Source of the DNA: CAZTDD01 sp964612675
GTDB lineage: Bacteria; Hinthialibacterota; Hinthialibacteria; Hinthialibacterales; JAKPRU01
Length of the DNA stretch: 64,000 bases
Direction of reading: 5' to 3'
NCBI GenBank assembly: GCA_964612675.1
Contig: CAZTDD010000007.1
Coordinates: 1-64,000, forward strand
This document shows, in pieces, positions 30,387 through 39,511 of the stretch (position 1 is its first letter; each line of letters starts with the position of its first letter). A model generated the notes under the pieces. The model made no database searches and was not told where the DNA came from. It saw nothing but the letters and a program-made list of their open reading frames with translations. Both the position numbers and the translations under genes were made by a program.

Positions 30387-33052
30387 TCGATATTTACGAA
30401 AAAGAAGTCTTTCCACTCAACATCCGCTCGATCCATAGCGGCGATTCGATTCGCCATGAGGTTGGTCACTTCGATTTCAAGTATATTCTCACCATCCCGC
30501 ATCGCGTCACCGACAGCGATTCTAAACGGTCGGCACCAGACTGTTCCTGCAAATTTACCATTGAGATATACGCGCGCACTATTTCCGATTTCACTCAAGT
30601 CAAGGATCCATTCCTCCGCCTTTTGATCGGGTTTTTTGAAACGAGTGGTATATTTCGCTGTGCCAGAGAAATTCCGCGCCTTTTCGCCGCCGATCTCTGT
30701 CCATGACGCAAGGGTCTGAGTGTCTATAGGCTGTGGCAGTTCCGGACCGCCCTCGATGAATTCGATATGCCAGCTGGTTTCCACGGGATATACAGGGCGT
30801 GATGGAAGAATATATTTCCAGGAGACATGTTCGACTCGAGTATCCAGTGACCGTATTACACAAGACTCCTTCGGGTACAGCTGAATCCAGACGTCTCTCT
30901 CGCCATGAAGTCCGTCACGTATCGTCGCTTTCCCCTTTGTATCGGTACGTGGATCGAAAAGAAGAACGGTTTCCCCGCTATGAAGGATCGGTACCCAACC
31001 ATCGAACTTCTCATCCCCTGAATTTACGAGAAAATAATCCTTTCCAGCGGAATGTTTCCTTCTTATGAAATGCAAATTCAAATCGACAAGACGCTCTCGC
31101 TGAACGGACGTTTCATTCAACAAGTTCTCAATGCCTTTGCCCTTCAGAATTACTCCCCTTCCCAGCTCGGCTTTATGAATACCGTATTTCTCAGTCGGCT
31201 CACACTCAATCTGATCAAGCAGTTCCTGTAGCTGCTTTCTTCGATCCTTCAGGTCATTCAGGCCAGGCACGTCACTGGGCAATTCGCCGACAATCACGAC
31301 AGTCGCGCCATTGCTTGCCAGACGGAGTACAGATTCCAGTGTATTTATCGGGATAAGGTTACAGCCTGCAATAACGAGGGTCTTGTATGAAGACTCTTGT
31401 ACCTGAATTTCATTTTGGCCGGCCGTTGTCTCGCTGGTGAGAATATCGTCCGAAATATAGTCAAAAGCATAGCCTTTCTGCCACATCGTTTCTGCAACCT
31501 TGTAGGTTGGCTGAAGATTTTCATGAAACCAGGCTTTCGAATTGTGAACCTGAAGGTAATGAAGCATGTTGCGTGTACCGTGGTCCTTACACCAGAGATC
31601 GTAAATTGGAAAATAGAGCAGAACGTCGTTGTCCGGTGATCCATTCTGAAGAAAGGACTGGCAACGCGCTATGTATTCATTGAGTTCCCGAAAATCTTCG
31701 CGAAATGTGTTCGTCAAACCAAAATGTGTAGAGGCGTAAAACAGCCAACCAGGGAAGGGAACGTTCTTCGGCGAAAACGGCATTCCGTGATAAAACACAT
31801 GGTTGATGCCTGCGAGGAAAAAGGAATCAATCGCCGGTTTTACATCGGACAAAGGTACCTGGAAATGCTCACCGAGCCATGTGCATGACTCGGAGGACGT
31901 ATATCGTTTCTGTTTCAAATGCGAGGCTGACGATGCGAATTTGGAAACAAGAATCTCTGCACCTTCGGGACCAAAGCCTTCGGTTTCGGGGATATCGGCG
32001 GCGCCGTAGAGATCGATCAAATTGCCGGGCGAACCGTGCGCCTGGTCGCGTGTCAGACTTCCCTTTTCTTGAGACCACTCCACCCAGGGGATTGTAAATT
32101 CCTCCAGCAATAAATCATGAATTGTCTCGCGGTAATCGCTACGAATCCGGCCTATGCGCTCGGGGTCTGTTTTCCCCAGCAAGGAGGGAAGTTCTTCGCG
32201 AAGGTCATAGCCTCGACGATTCTGAAATTCTGTGAAGAAATCATCCGTCCAATTGGCACCGTACACTTCGTAGGAGTCGTTATAGAACGCGCGGGGAGAG
32301 GGGCCTGCATACGCCGCAAAAGCCTTGTTAAAACGACTGAGATAATTGTGTAATGATTCATCTGAAAAATAGTCGATAACATTTCCCTCGGCCCCAGGCG
32401 CTGCGCGTTTTACCTGTTGTTTTGTGCAACCCTGAAAGACAGCGTAAACCGACCACTTTCCTTCCGGTGCCGACCAGTCAAGCTGTCTCTTTTCGTCCAC
32501 ACGATGTGTTAGATCGATCATTTCACCGGTATCGGAAAATGCCACAACGGCGTGTAGATGCGCCGCCGGTTGCTCGGTACTTTGAATCGGCTTGTCGAGA
32601 GACGTTCGGCCGGTTAAGGAATATTCTTCGAAAAGTACTTTTGCGGCGGCATCGTCCGGCCCAACCCAGGGGCCGCCGTACGGCCACCCTGTACCTGCGG
32701 TCATGTCGACTCCGATATCAAGACGTGTGCCCTCCTCGATGGTGTGGCCCAGCATTTCCATCCATTTTGGTGTCAGGTAATCGATATACTGCTCTTCATA
32801 ACCTTCTGCGCCGTAGATCGGTACAATATGTACACCGCCCATGCCGAGGGATTTGTATTCGGTCAAATGACGGGTCAATTCCTCTTTTGTTACGGCGCTG
32901 CCGAGCCACCACCAATAGGTCCACGGTCGACTTTCCTTCTGTATTTGGGGCCAATCAGTGCTTGAGGGATCTGCATGTGTTTCTATTTGAAAAGAAAATA
33001 GTAGGGTTGTAATTAAGGTGACGTATTTGAGGGAAGGAAAAGTGGATTTCAT
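30284..33052 (-). CDS. Secreted GH106-like glycosidase (alpha-L-rhamnosidase type)
   Basis: The ATG at 33052 opens a signal peptide (LITTLLFSFQIETHA). The mature protein (of 922 residues total) begins with SRPWTYWWWLGSAVTKEELTRH, the GH106 signature start, then MGGVHIVPIYGAEGYE and WMEMLGHTIEEGTRLDIGVDMTAGTGWPYGG. A C-terminal beta-sandwich follows (AKYTTRFKKP, SARVYLNGKFAGTVWCRPF, LEIEVTNLMANRI) and it ends WEPLPSGLLEPLKL, a common family end. GH106 enzymes remove alpha-L-rhamnose from plant and microbial glycans. Substrate specificity is not certain. GGAG lies eight bases before the start. Confidence 0.85.
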   Translation of the reverse strand: MKSTFPSLKYVTLITTLLFSFQIETHADPSSTDWPQIQKESRPWTYWWWLGSAVTKEELTRHLTEYKSLGMGGVHIVPIYGAEGYEEQYIDYLTPKWMEMLGHTIEEGTRLDIGVDMTAGTGWPYGGPWVGPDDAAAKVLFEEYSLTGRTSLDKPIQSTEQPAAHLHAVVAFSDTGEMIDLTHRVDEKRQLDWSAPEGKWSVYAVFQGCTKQQVKRAAPGAEGNVIDYFSDESLHNYLSRFNKAFAAYAGPSPRAFYNDSYEVYGANWTDDFFTEFQNRRGYDLREELPSLLGKTDPERIGRIRSDYRETIHDLLLEEFTIPWVEWSQEKGSLTRDQAHGSPGNLIDLYGAADIPETEGFGPEGAEILVSKFASSASHLKQKRYTSSESCTWLGEHFQVPLSDVKPAIDSFFLAGINHVFYHGMPFSPKNVPFPGWLFYASTHFGLTNTFREDFRELNEYIARCQSFLQNGSPDNDVLLYFPIYDLWCKDHGTRNMLHYLQVHNSKAWFHENLQPTYKVAETMWQKGYAFDYISDDILTSETTAGQNEIQVQESSYKTLVIAGCNLIPINTLESVLRLASNGATVVIVGELPSDVPGLNDLKDRRKQLQELLDQIECEPTEKYGIHKAELGRGVILKGKGIENLLNETSVQRERLVDLNLHFIRRKHSAGKDYFLVNSGDEKFDGWVPILHSGETVLLFDPRTDTKGKATIRDGLHGERDVWIQLYPKESCVIRSLDTRVEHVSWKYILPSRPVYPVETSWHIEFIEGGPELPQPIDTQTLASWTEIGGEKARNFSGTAKYTTRFKKPDQKAEEWILDLSEIGNSARVYLNGKFAGTVWCRPFRIAVGDAMRDGENILEIEVTNLMANRIAAMDRADVEWKDFFFVNIDYKPFDASSWEPLPSGLLEPLKLIPCAVSKVSSN

Positions 33053-33084
33053 GGTTTGTGCTCCGTGTTTGTCTTCGTCATCTG

Positions 33085-33117
33085 CCCTCACCCTAACCCT
33101 CTCCCAGGGGGAGAGGG
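33085..33117. repeat. CCCTCACCCTAACCC hairpin repeat
   Basis: A dispersed repeat with arms CCCTCTCCC and GGGAGAGGG, between the GH106-like gene and the GH36-like gene. The same unit occurs at about 22833, 25765, 45528 and, inverted, at 22664 and 45751. Confidence 0.75.
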
Positions 33118-33239
33118 AAACGTTTACGCTGGGGTGTTATCCTCTCCGTATCATCTCTTTTTGACTCGCTGTCGTTTTGTTTCTCACAAAATATCGTTCC
33201 TTCATTCGTTCCGTGGCTCCTTTTAAACACCGCGCTGCT

Positions 33240-35291
33240 TCAGGGTGTTGCTTTCAGAAAACAGAGAGCGGATCGTTGTTCGGGCGCTAATGTAATTCGA
33301 ATACCTTGCTCTGTTAAAGTCTTGCCATTTACGGTTTCAGTCTTATTGTCATCGATACGTTCGATCGCATATGTCTCGTTTGCACTCAAGTAAGGTAGCA
33401 CGATTTCTTTATCAATAAGCCCTTGTTTATCCCAACGGAAGAAAAGTACAGCGGCAGACTCTTGATCTTTCGCATAAAAAACAATGCCCGAAGTATCTGT
33501 GCCGTCTTCCGGGGGCAAAATGTCATAGAGATAATCCTTTTTTATTTCGTTCAACCGACGGTAATTCTGGATCTCGTCCAAGATGATGTTCTTCGTGTTT
33601 GTAGAAAGCTCCGGTAGGTTATCGACAATGCCCCAGGTTCCCGGCATGGCACTGCGGCAGTAAAATCGAATGAGCTCTTCGTCATTTGTATCCATGCGGC
33701 TGAGGTTGTTCGTCCATCGACTTGCCGACCAGGGAAAGACAAATTCCAATGCTCCGAGCGCCACCTGGATATTCTGTCGAGCGTGCTCGAGTCCGTTATG
33801 CCCTCCATCCCGTAGCCACTGTGTATCGCACGCTAATAGAGTGAGCTCATTGATCATTCGGCCCCCGCTTTGGCAGTTTTCGATGATCAGATCCGGATTC
33901 GCTTGCCGGACCGATTCAAGGGCGTCCTGGAAAGCGATGACATTTTTCATAACACCAGCATTCGACTGTGGGGTGAAAAGGAGTTGGTCGTATTTCCACC
34001 AGCCGATATGGAAACGATCTTTGAGAGAGTTGACATGATTCTGTAAGAACCGGGAATAGTCGGCGCCATAGAGATCCAGGAGGTATCCGTCGATGAATTT
34101 CTCATAATAGGCGGGCTGGTCTATCGTGGGCGGGAGATGATCCTTTTCTGCGTGAATAAACTGAGGACAAGTCCAGATGCCGGGTCGAACGCCTTGTGCA
34201 GAGACTGTTTTGTGAATACTCTGTAATTCTCCCTCTTTGAATTTGTCGGAATCGGGAACCCACTTTCCGACATGTTCGTACCATCCGGCATCCACCACAA
34301 AAGCATCGAATCCGAAGTCCGGAATCATCCTCGCCTGTTGCGTGAGATAGTCGCCGTCGACATCGAAACGAATCGAATACCAATGATTGTAGCTGAGGGG
34401 ATACGAAGGAAGAGGCGCAGGATAGAGATCTCTCCGCAAAGTCATTCGCTGCATCATCCAGTCGGCACGGGCGAGCGCGTCTTCCGTGTTCGCTGTTGGT
34501 ACGACGTTGAGAATCGGTCCCTGAATCGATTCTTTTGGGCCGAGGATTATTTGTGTTTCTTCAGGTGGAAGAAACACAACTAGAGATAAACCATTCCGGA
34601 TTCCCTTGAGATCGGCGCGCCACCCGCCACACCACTCAAGGCCGAAGAAGAGTTTTCCACTCGAATTCTCGACAATCCAAAAGGGATTCACACCGCCTTC
34701 TTTCGTGTCGGAGCTATGGAGTCGACTTGAGAGCGTGACATCCCTTCCCGCCGTCATCTGCATTGTGACCGGTTCAAACGAAAGCGATTTCCACCAACAG
34801 ACACGCGGAATGCCGCCCGGGAGGGTCCAGAAGTCTCCGTAAATAGGAAACCAATCGACTTTTCGTTCGTCTTCTTTATGTGGGTTCATCGTGCGAACAT
34901 AGGTGCGAAAAGTAGAGCCTTTTCGGACAAGTTCGACAATCCATGTCATTTCCAGTCCACCACCGATAACTCTTGTCGCCTCGGCACGATGAAATACCGG
35001 GGTTTGTGTGACAACCCAGTTACTATTGGAAGCCTTCCGTGAATCGAAGGGTTTGGGAACCCATGGGCGGAGAGTTTCATTGCCTACCTGACGATCGAAA
35101 ATCGATACTTCGCTCTTTGCCCACGCGCATTTCTTGATAATCGGTCGTCCCGCTTTTGAAACGCCCAACACGAGTTCGATATCTTCGTTCGCGAGAACTG
35201 TATCTGCACACAGGGCGGGCGGGGAGACGATGAGACAGAGTGCCAGAGAGATCAATGGGAGCAGGCCGACGTCGATCGATGTGTTTCTCAT
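33240..35291 (-). CDS. Secreted GH36-like alpha-galactosidase family protein
   Basis: A 683-residue protein with a signal peptide (residues 1-28, ending SPPALCA). The N-terminal beta-sandwich precedes a TIM barrel with NHWYSIRFDVD, GFDAFVVDAGWYEHVGKW near 320, RPGIWTCPQF near 365, the nucleophile-strand motif WWKYDQLLF near 438 (Asp at the usual position of K-x-D) and IIENCQSGGRMI near 475, followed by CDTQWLRDG, where the acid/base Asp is expected. This places it in clan GH-D next to GH36/GH27. Enzymes here release alpha-galactose or related sugars. It starts 134 bases from a divergent FAD oxidoreductase. Confidence 0.85.
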   Translation of the reverse strand: MRNTSIDVGLLPLISLALCLIVSPPALCADTVLANEDIELVLGVSKAGRPIIKKCAWAKSEVSIFDRQVGNETLRPWVPKPFDSRKASNSNWVVTQTPVFHRAEATRVIGGGLEMTWIVELVRKGSTFRTYVRTMNPHKEDERKVDWFPIYGDFWTLPGGIPRVCWWKSLSFEPVTMQMTAGRDVTLSSRLHSSDTKEGGVNPFWIVENSSGKLFFGLEWCGGWRADLKGIRNGLSLVVFLPPEETQIILGPKESIQGPILNVVPTANTEDALARADWMMQRMTLRRDLYPAPLPSYPLSYNHWYSIRFDVDGDYLTQQARMIPDFGFDAFVVDAGWYEHVGKWVPDSDKFKEGELQSIHKTVSAQGVRPGIWTCPQFIHAEKDHLPPTIDQPAYYEKFIDGYLLDLYGADYSRFLQNHVNSLKDRFHIGWWKYDQLLFTPQSNAGVMKNVIAFQDALESVRQANPDLIIENCQSGGRMINELTLLACDTQWLRDGGHNGLEHARQNIQVALGALEFVFPWSASRWTNNLSRMDTNDEELIRFYCRSAMPGTWGIVDNLPELSTNTKNIILDEIQNYRRLNEIKKDYLYDILPPEDGTDTSGIVFYAKDQESAAVLFFRWDKQGLIDKEIVLPYLSANETYAIERIDDNKTETVNGKTLTEQGIRITLAPEQRSALCFLKATP

Positions 35292-35425
35292 CTCTTTGCC
35301 CTCCGGTGCGGACTACTTTACAGGAAAGTAAGACTACAATGTGTCGTCTGTCGTCACGTTGTTTCCATGCTATCATATCTCTAGAGTTATCGATATGCTT
35401 ACAACTTTCTGTGGGAGCGAGGCGA

Positions 35426-36859
35426 ATGGAAAAGCTGGGAGAGCCAACGATTATCAAGAGGCGCACATTTGTCAAAGTGGGAACGGTGGGGTTTGCGGTG
35501 ATTGGGGCTCGGAAAGCAACGCATGCCGAAAATCACGCGAATGCGAATAACAACAAAACAGACAAAAGAACCTATCGAGAATCGGCAAAGGACATACCGA
35601 TTGTCGATGAAGCCGACGTTGTTGTATGCGGCGGCGGACCGGCGGGCATCGCTGCGGCGATCGCCGCAGCGCGGACGGGAGCGAAGACCCAGCTGCTCGA
35701 AGTCGGTGGGTGTTTGGGCGGAGTGTGGACCGCGGGGCTTCTATGTTGGATTCTCGACACGAAAGACAAACCGGGACTGCTTCTCGAAATCATGCAGGAG
35801 CTGAAGAACCGGAATGCGGGTTACCTCAATCCGTCCACCTACGCACCGTTTGCATACGATGCGGAGATTATGAAATTGCTGTTGGAGGAGATGTGTGTCG
35901 ATGCGGGGTCTCGGGTGCGCCTGCATACGCGTGTTGTTTCCACCGCTACGGATGGAGACAATCGGCTCCGATTGGCAATCACGGAATCGAAATCCGGCCG
36001 GGAAGCATGGGCGGGTAAGATATTCATTGATGCGACGGGAGACGGGGACCTTGCGGCACAAGCGGGCTGTGGATTCGATTTCGGTCGACCCGAGGATCGG
36101 AAGACACAACCCATGAGCATGATGGCGCTGCTGACCGGTCTGAATCAGGAGAATATTCCCGATTTTGTCCGTGGTAGCGAGAAAAACAGTTCGATTACAA
36201 AGAAACGGTTGCTTGCAGAAATAGAAAAGGCCGGATATACGCCGTCGTATACACGACCGACATTGTTTCGTATTTACGACGACCTTTTTCTATTGGCTGG
36301 AAATCATGAATACGAATACTCCGCAATTGACGCCGATGATGTGACGCAGGCGACGATCCATTCACGGGCGGAAGTGCACAAGATCGTCGATGCGCTCCGG
36401 TCTCTCGGAGGGCGATGGCAAAATGTGCGAATCGTGGCCACAAACGAACACATCGGGATTCGCGAAGGGAGGCGGATTCACGGATTATATACTGTGACGA
36501 CAGAAGACCTTATCGAGGGTATTCGGCATGACGATTCGGTGTGCCGTACGTATTTTTGTGTCGATGTGCATTCCGTCCAGGAGAGCGAGGGCGGTCATTA
36601 CACGAGTACCGGTGTCCGAAGTAAACCCTACGACATCCCCCTGCGCGCGTTGATTGCGAAAGATGTGAACGGGCTTCTGGTCGCCGGGCGATGTATCAGC
36701 GGGGATTTTATTTCGCATTCGAGTTATCGTGTTACGGGAAACTCCGTCGCGATGGGGCAGGCCGCCGGCGTGGCGGCGGCTCTCGCCGCACAAAAGAACT
36801 GTCTGCCTCAGGAAATCCCGTGGGCACAAATGAAACCGGCCATCGCAAAGCTCGGTTAA
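35426..36859 (+). CDS. Tat-exported FAD-dependent oxidoreductase (second copy type)
   Basis: The ATG at 35426 follows GGGAGCGAGG and gives 477 residues. A twin-arginine signal KRRTFVKVGTVGFAVIG lies at 11-27. The FAD site is ADVVVCGGGPAGIAAAIAAA near 64-83, then LLEVGGCLGGVWTAG. Later motifs are IFIDATGDGDLAAQAGCGF near 205 and the C-terminal LLVAGRCISGDFISHSSYRVTGN. It belongs to the same FAD_oxidored family as the 9640-11007 protein but lacks a polyferredoxin partner. It is divergent from the GH36-like gene and may act on a released sugar or sugar acid. Confidence 0.88.
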   Translation: MEKLGEPTIIKRRTFVKVGTVGFAVIGARKATHAENHANANNNKTDKRTYRESAKDIPIVDEADVVVCGGGPAGIAAAIAAARTGAKTQLLEVGGCLGGVWTAGLLCWILDTKDKPGLLLEIMQELKNRNAGYLNPSTYAPFAYDAEIMKLLLEEMCVDAGSRVRLHTRVVSTATDGDNRLRLAITESKSGREAWAGKIFIDATGDGDLAAQAGCGFDFGRPEDRKTQPMSMMALLTGLNQENIPDFVRGSEKNSSITKKRLLAEIEKAGYTPSYTRPTLFRIYDDLFLLAGNHEYEYSAIDADDVTQATIHSRAEVHKIVDALRSLGGRWQNVRIVATNEHIGIREGRRIHGLYTVTTEDLIEGIRHDDSVCRTYFCVDVHSVQESEGGHYTSTGVRSKPYDIPLRALIAKDVNGLLVAGRCISGDFISHSSYRVTGNSVAMGQAAGVAAALAAQKNCLPQEIPWAQMKPAIAKLG

Positions 36860-36901
36860 GCTCATCGTATAAAAGCGGACACCGTTTTCAGACGGGCACG
36901 T

Positions 36902-39376
36902 TCAGCTCGATCCGAGATATTCCACTCTGTCTTCATTCAAGAATAATCGAAAAGTATCTCCAACATTTCCCGATTTTATCACGGCGATGTCGAGGATATC
37001 TGTTCCCTTTTGATGACATTGCAGCTCTATCTCTTCCGTTTCTTCTTTTCCGAAAGGATAAAAGAGATAAACTAGAGTTGTTGGCAACTCAGCCTCAACG
37101 CGATACGATGCGACCGGTGCCGGGCGCCGGTGTTCTTCATCCGGCAAATACCAGCCTTGCACACTTGGCTCCTCGATCCCCTCTATTATGACGGCTTCCA
37201 GTCCAGGAACCGGACATGGTTGAACGAGTAAGGATGGTCCCTGTTTGTGCTTTCCGCGCACAGAGAAGTTCTTACCAGTTGTCGTTTCCACGTCTGGACT
37301 GAAATGAAACAGAGATTCAATAAGGTGTTCACCCTCACCGTCCACTTCATCCACAATTATCCAATAGTCGGGTTTTCTGAAGAGGATATGACGCTTGTGA
37401 GGAACAGGAATTTCTGCATCCCCGTATCCGCTGTCGTAAATTGAATTTGTGTAATCAAACTGTGAATTGGACTGCCAAATGGGTTCTGGAGTTTCGAGTG
37501 CCTCTAGTTCTCTCTCCAGCGACAGTCGATTCTGTCCTTCACCGTCAATCAGAATCGTGGAATGGGCCTCTGTACTGAGCGCGTACTGACGCCATCGGTC
37601 GCGTGTGTAGAGATACGGACCCGGATCCACCATAAAGTCGGAGCCGTATGCCGAGAGGACAAACGAAAGTTTGTCATCGTGTTGATGATTTGTACCGAGC
37701 GGTCCACCGTCAAAGCACAAATATAGTGCTTGGTCATCCCATCCACTCCGCATCACTGCATAACCCGACCACGGCAAAATATGAGATGTCTCTGGAGGAG
37801 CAGTTCCTTCCTCACCACCCGAAGCGACATACCGAAAGTCCTTTCGATCAAAGGTATTGGCGCCGTCCAGAAGCACTCTATTTACTGAGTTACTCTTCGA
37901 ATCGCTGAACGCCGGGACTGTGCCGTTGGGTTTACAGATCCACATCAAAAATTCGTACATCGATTCCAGGCGATTTCCGAAGGCATCCGGGATATCCAGA
38001 TGGGCATCGGCGGCAAGATCGAATGCTTTTTGGAACCGGCTGAGGCAATAAAGATGATAGCTCGGCGCAAGTTCCCATTGAGCGCCGTCGGGATACACCT
38101 GCAAATCAAGCTGATACGCCAGGCGCTCGTAGGCATCCTCTCTCCATGTTTCGGATTCACGAAATTCGGGAAAATATATCGAGACCGCTGCGAGGCCGGT
38201 CGAATCGATTACACTCCAATTGCTGGGCCTGCGAAGCCCCGCAGGGTGATTCAATAAGTAGTCGCCGTGACTCCAAAGCGAACCGAGCGTAAGTTGGATC
38301 GCCTGCGGTGTAAATTCGGGAGAAGATAGAAAACCATAAAACGCGGCCGGCAGTGTATCGGTGCAGCGATTCCCGGCTTCGAGGTTTCTCCAGGAGGCGA
38401 CGCGAGTAAGGGTATATGGAGGTGCAGGGTTCTGAACGATCCAATCGGTGATCTGATCGACAAATTCTTTTGCGTATTTCTCATTGGCCGTCTCGATATA
38501 CCCATTCAGAAGCGTCACAAAATGACCGAGATTATTAAGCGACCACAGCCACTCCGCGACATCGACCCGGTGATGACTCCAATCAATTCTCGGTCCGAAT
38601 TCGATGGTAATTCCCCGGTTGGTGAACTCGTGACGACAGATCGCTTCGCATCTCGCGTCGGTGTTTGATTTTGGGTTATCGACAGGTTTCCGGATAAACG
38701 CGGAGGGTGTTTGTTTGCGGCGATAGTATTCAGACAATTCGTAAATCGCCAGTGCGATCTGTTTTTGATTATAGGCGGATCGAACCGCTTCCAGACCTGG
38801 GTAGTCCAAGTCGATCATCGACTCGAAAAACTGTTTTTGCAAATGTTCCTGATAGAGAACCATGTTCTCCACGGAGAGAAAACTGACATAGACCGAACGA
38901 TCTTCAATCGGAGCCGGATCAAAATGCTCGATATCGATTTCCTTTGTTGTCAGATTTGCTGTAGCACTTGCTAGAAGGTTGTCGACCACATTGAGAAATT
39001 CCATGTGGAGCGAATCGGGGTTCTGTTTGGCAGCATAGAGCCTGAGTTTGCGGGCTGTGGGAACTTGTTCGGGCTCCTGCTCGAACTGCGCCCACCCGTG
39101 CTCCCGGACACCGACTGCAATCGCCGCAGCGTAGGGAAGGAGGGCTTCGGCGTGGGATTCCGAGAGCATCCTTTCGATCAATGACACGGAAACGTCGACA
39201 GGTTCGGGGGTGTCGTGGATTCCACGCGCCGTCCACGCGGCCCAATCGCCTGTTACAACACGACTGGAACCATCGTTCAAGATAACCTCCGCTGGCTGCG
39301 CAACGGGCACGAAAAACAGAAATAGAATGGAAAGGATGAGTGTCTTTTTGAGAGAAAACGATACGTCGAGATTCAT
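36902..39376 (-). CDS. Secreted heparinase II/III family polysaccharide lyase
   Basis: An 824-residue protein with a signal peptide (LILSILFLFFVPVAQPA). An alpha/alpha-toroid runs to about residue 480 (LWSLNNLGHFVTLLNGYI, YPDGAQWELAPSYHLYCLSRF). The beta-sandwich domain carries GPLGTNHQHDDKLSFVLSAYGSDFMVDPGPYLY near 560-590 and EAHSTILIDGEGQNR near 605. These are the hallmarks of the PL12/15/17/21-type heparinase_II_III fold that cleaves uronic-acid polysaccharides such as heparin, alginate or related glycans. The exact substrate cannot be told. It is convergent with the FAD oxidoreductase gene, with a 42-base gap. Confidence 0.88.
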   Translation of the reverse strand: MNLDVSFSLKKTLILSILFLFFVPVAQPAEVILNDGSSRVVTGDWAAWTARGIHDTPEPVDVSVSLIERMLSESHAEALLPYAAAIAVGVREHGWAQFEQEPEQVPTARKLRLYAAKQNPDSLHMEFLNVVDNLLASATANLTTKEIDIEHFDPAPIEDRSVYVSFLSVENMVLYQEHLQKQFFESMIDLDYPGLEAVRSAYNQKQIALAIYELSEYYRRKQTPSAFIRKPVDNPKSNTDARCEAICRHEFTNRGITIEFGPRIDWSHHRVDVAEWLWSLNNLGHFVTLLNGYIETANEKYAKEFVDQITDWIVQNPAPPYTLTRVASWRNLEAGNRCTDTLPAAFYGFLSSPEFTPQAIQLTLGSLWSHGDYLLNHPAGLRRPSNWSVIDSTGLAAVSIYFPEFRESETWREDAYERLAYQLDLQVYPDGAQWELAPSYHLYCLSRFQKAFDLAADAHLDIPDAFGNRLESMYEFLMWICKPNGTVPAFSDSKSNSVNRVLLDGANTFDRKDFRYVASGGEEGTAPPETSHILPWSGYAVMRSGWDDQALYLCFDGGPLGTNHQHDDKLSFVLSAYGSDFMVDPGPYLYTRDRWRQYALSTEAHSTILIDGEGQNRLSLERELEALETPEPIWQSNSQFDYTNSIYDSGYGDAEIPVPHKRHILFRKPDYWIIVDEVDGEGEHLIESLFHFSPDVETTTGKNFSVRGKHKQGPSLLVQPCPVPGLEAVIIEGIEEPSVQGWYLPDEEHRRPAPVASYRVEAELPTTLVYLFYPFGKEETEEIELQCHQKGTDILDIAVIKSGNVGDTFRLFLNEDRVEYLGSS

Positions 39377-39408
39377 GAACGAGTAGTACGCCTCCTGTGA
39401 TGAAAGCA

Positions 39409-39475
39409 GGGAGGACGAGACTTCCGGTGAGCCGAGAATAAAAGAAATACGGCTCAGCAGAAGCTTCGCCCTCCC
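39409..39475. repeat. Long-stem REP hairpin (GGGAGGGCGAAGC family)
   Basis: The left arm (39409-39434) is degenerate and the right arm (39450-39475) matches the family well, around a 15-base loop. It lies between the isomerase-like gene's end and the start of the heparinase gene. Confidence 0.7.
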
Positions 39476-39511
39476 TTTGTTACGTCACCATAGTGTCGAG
39501 ATGCCCAAATT

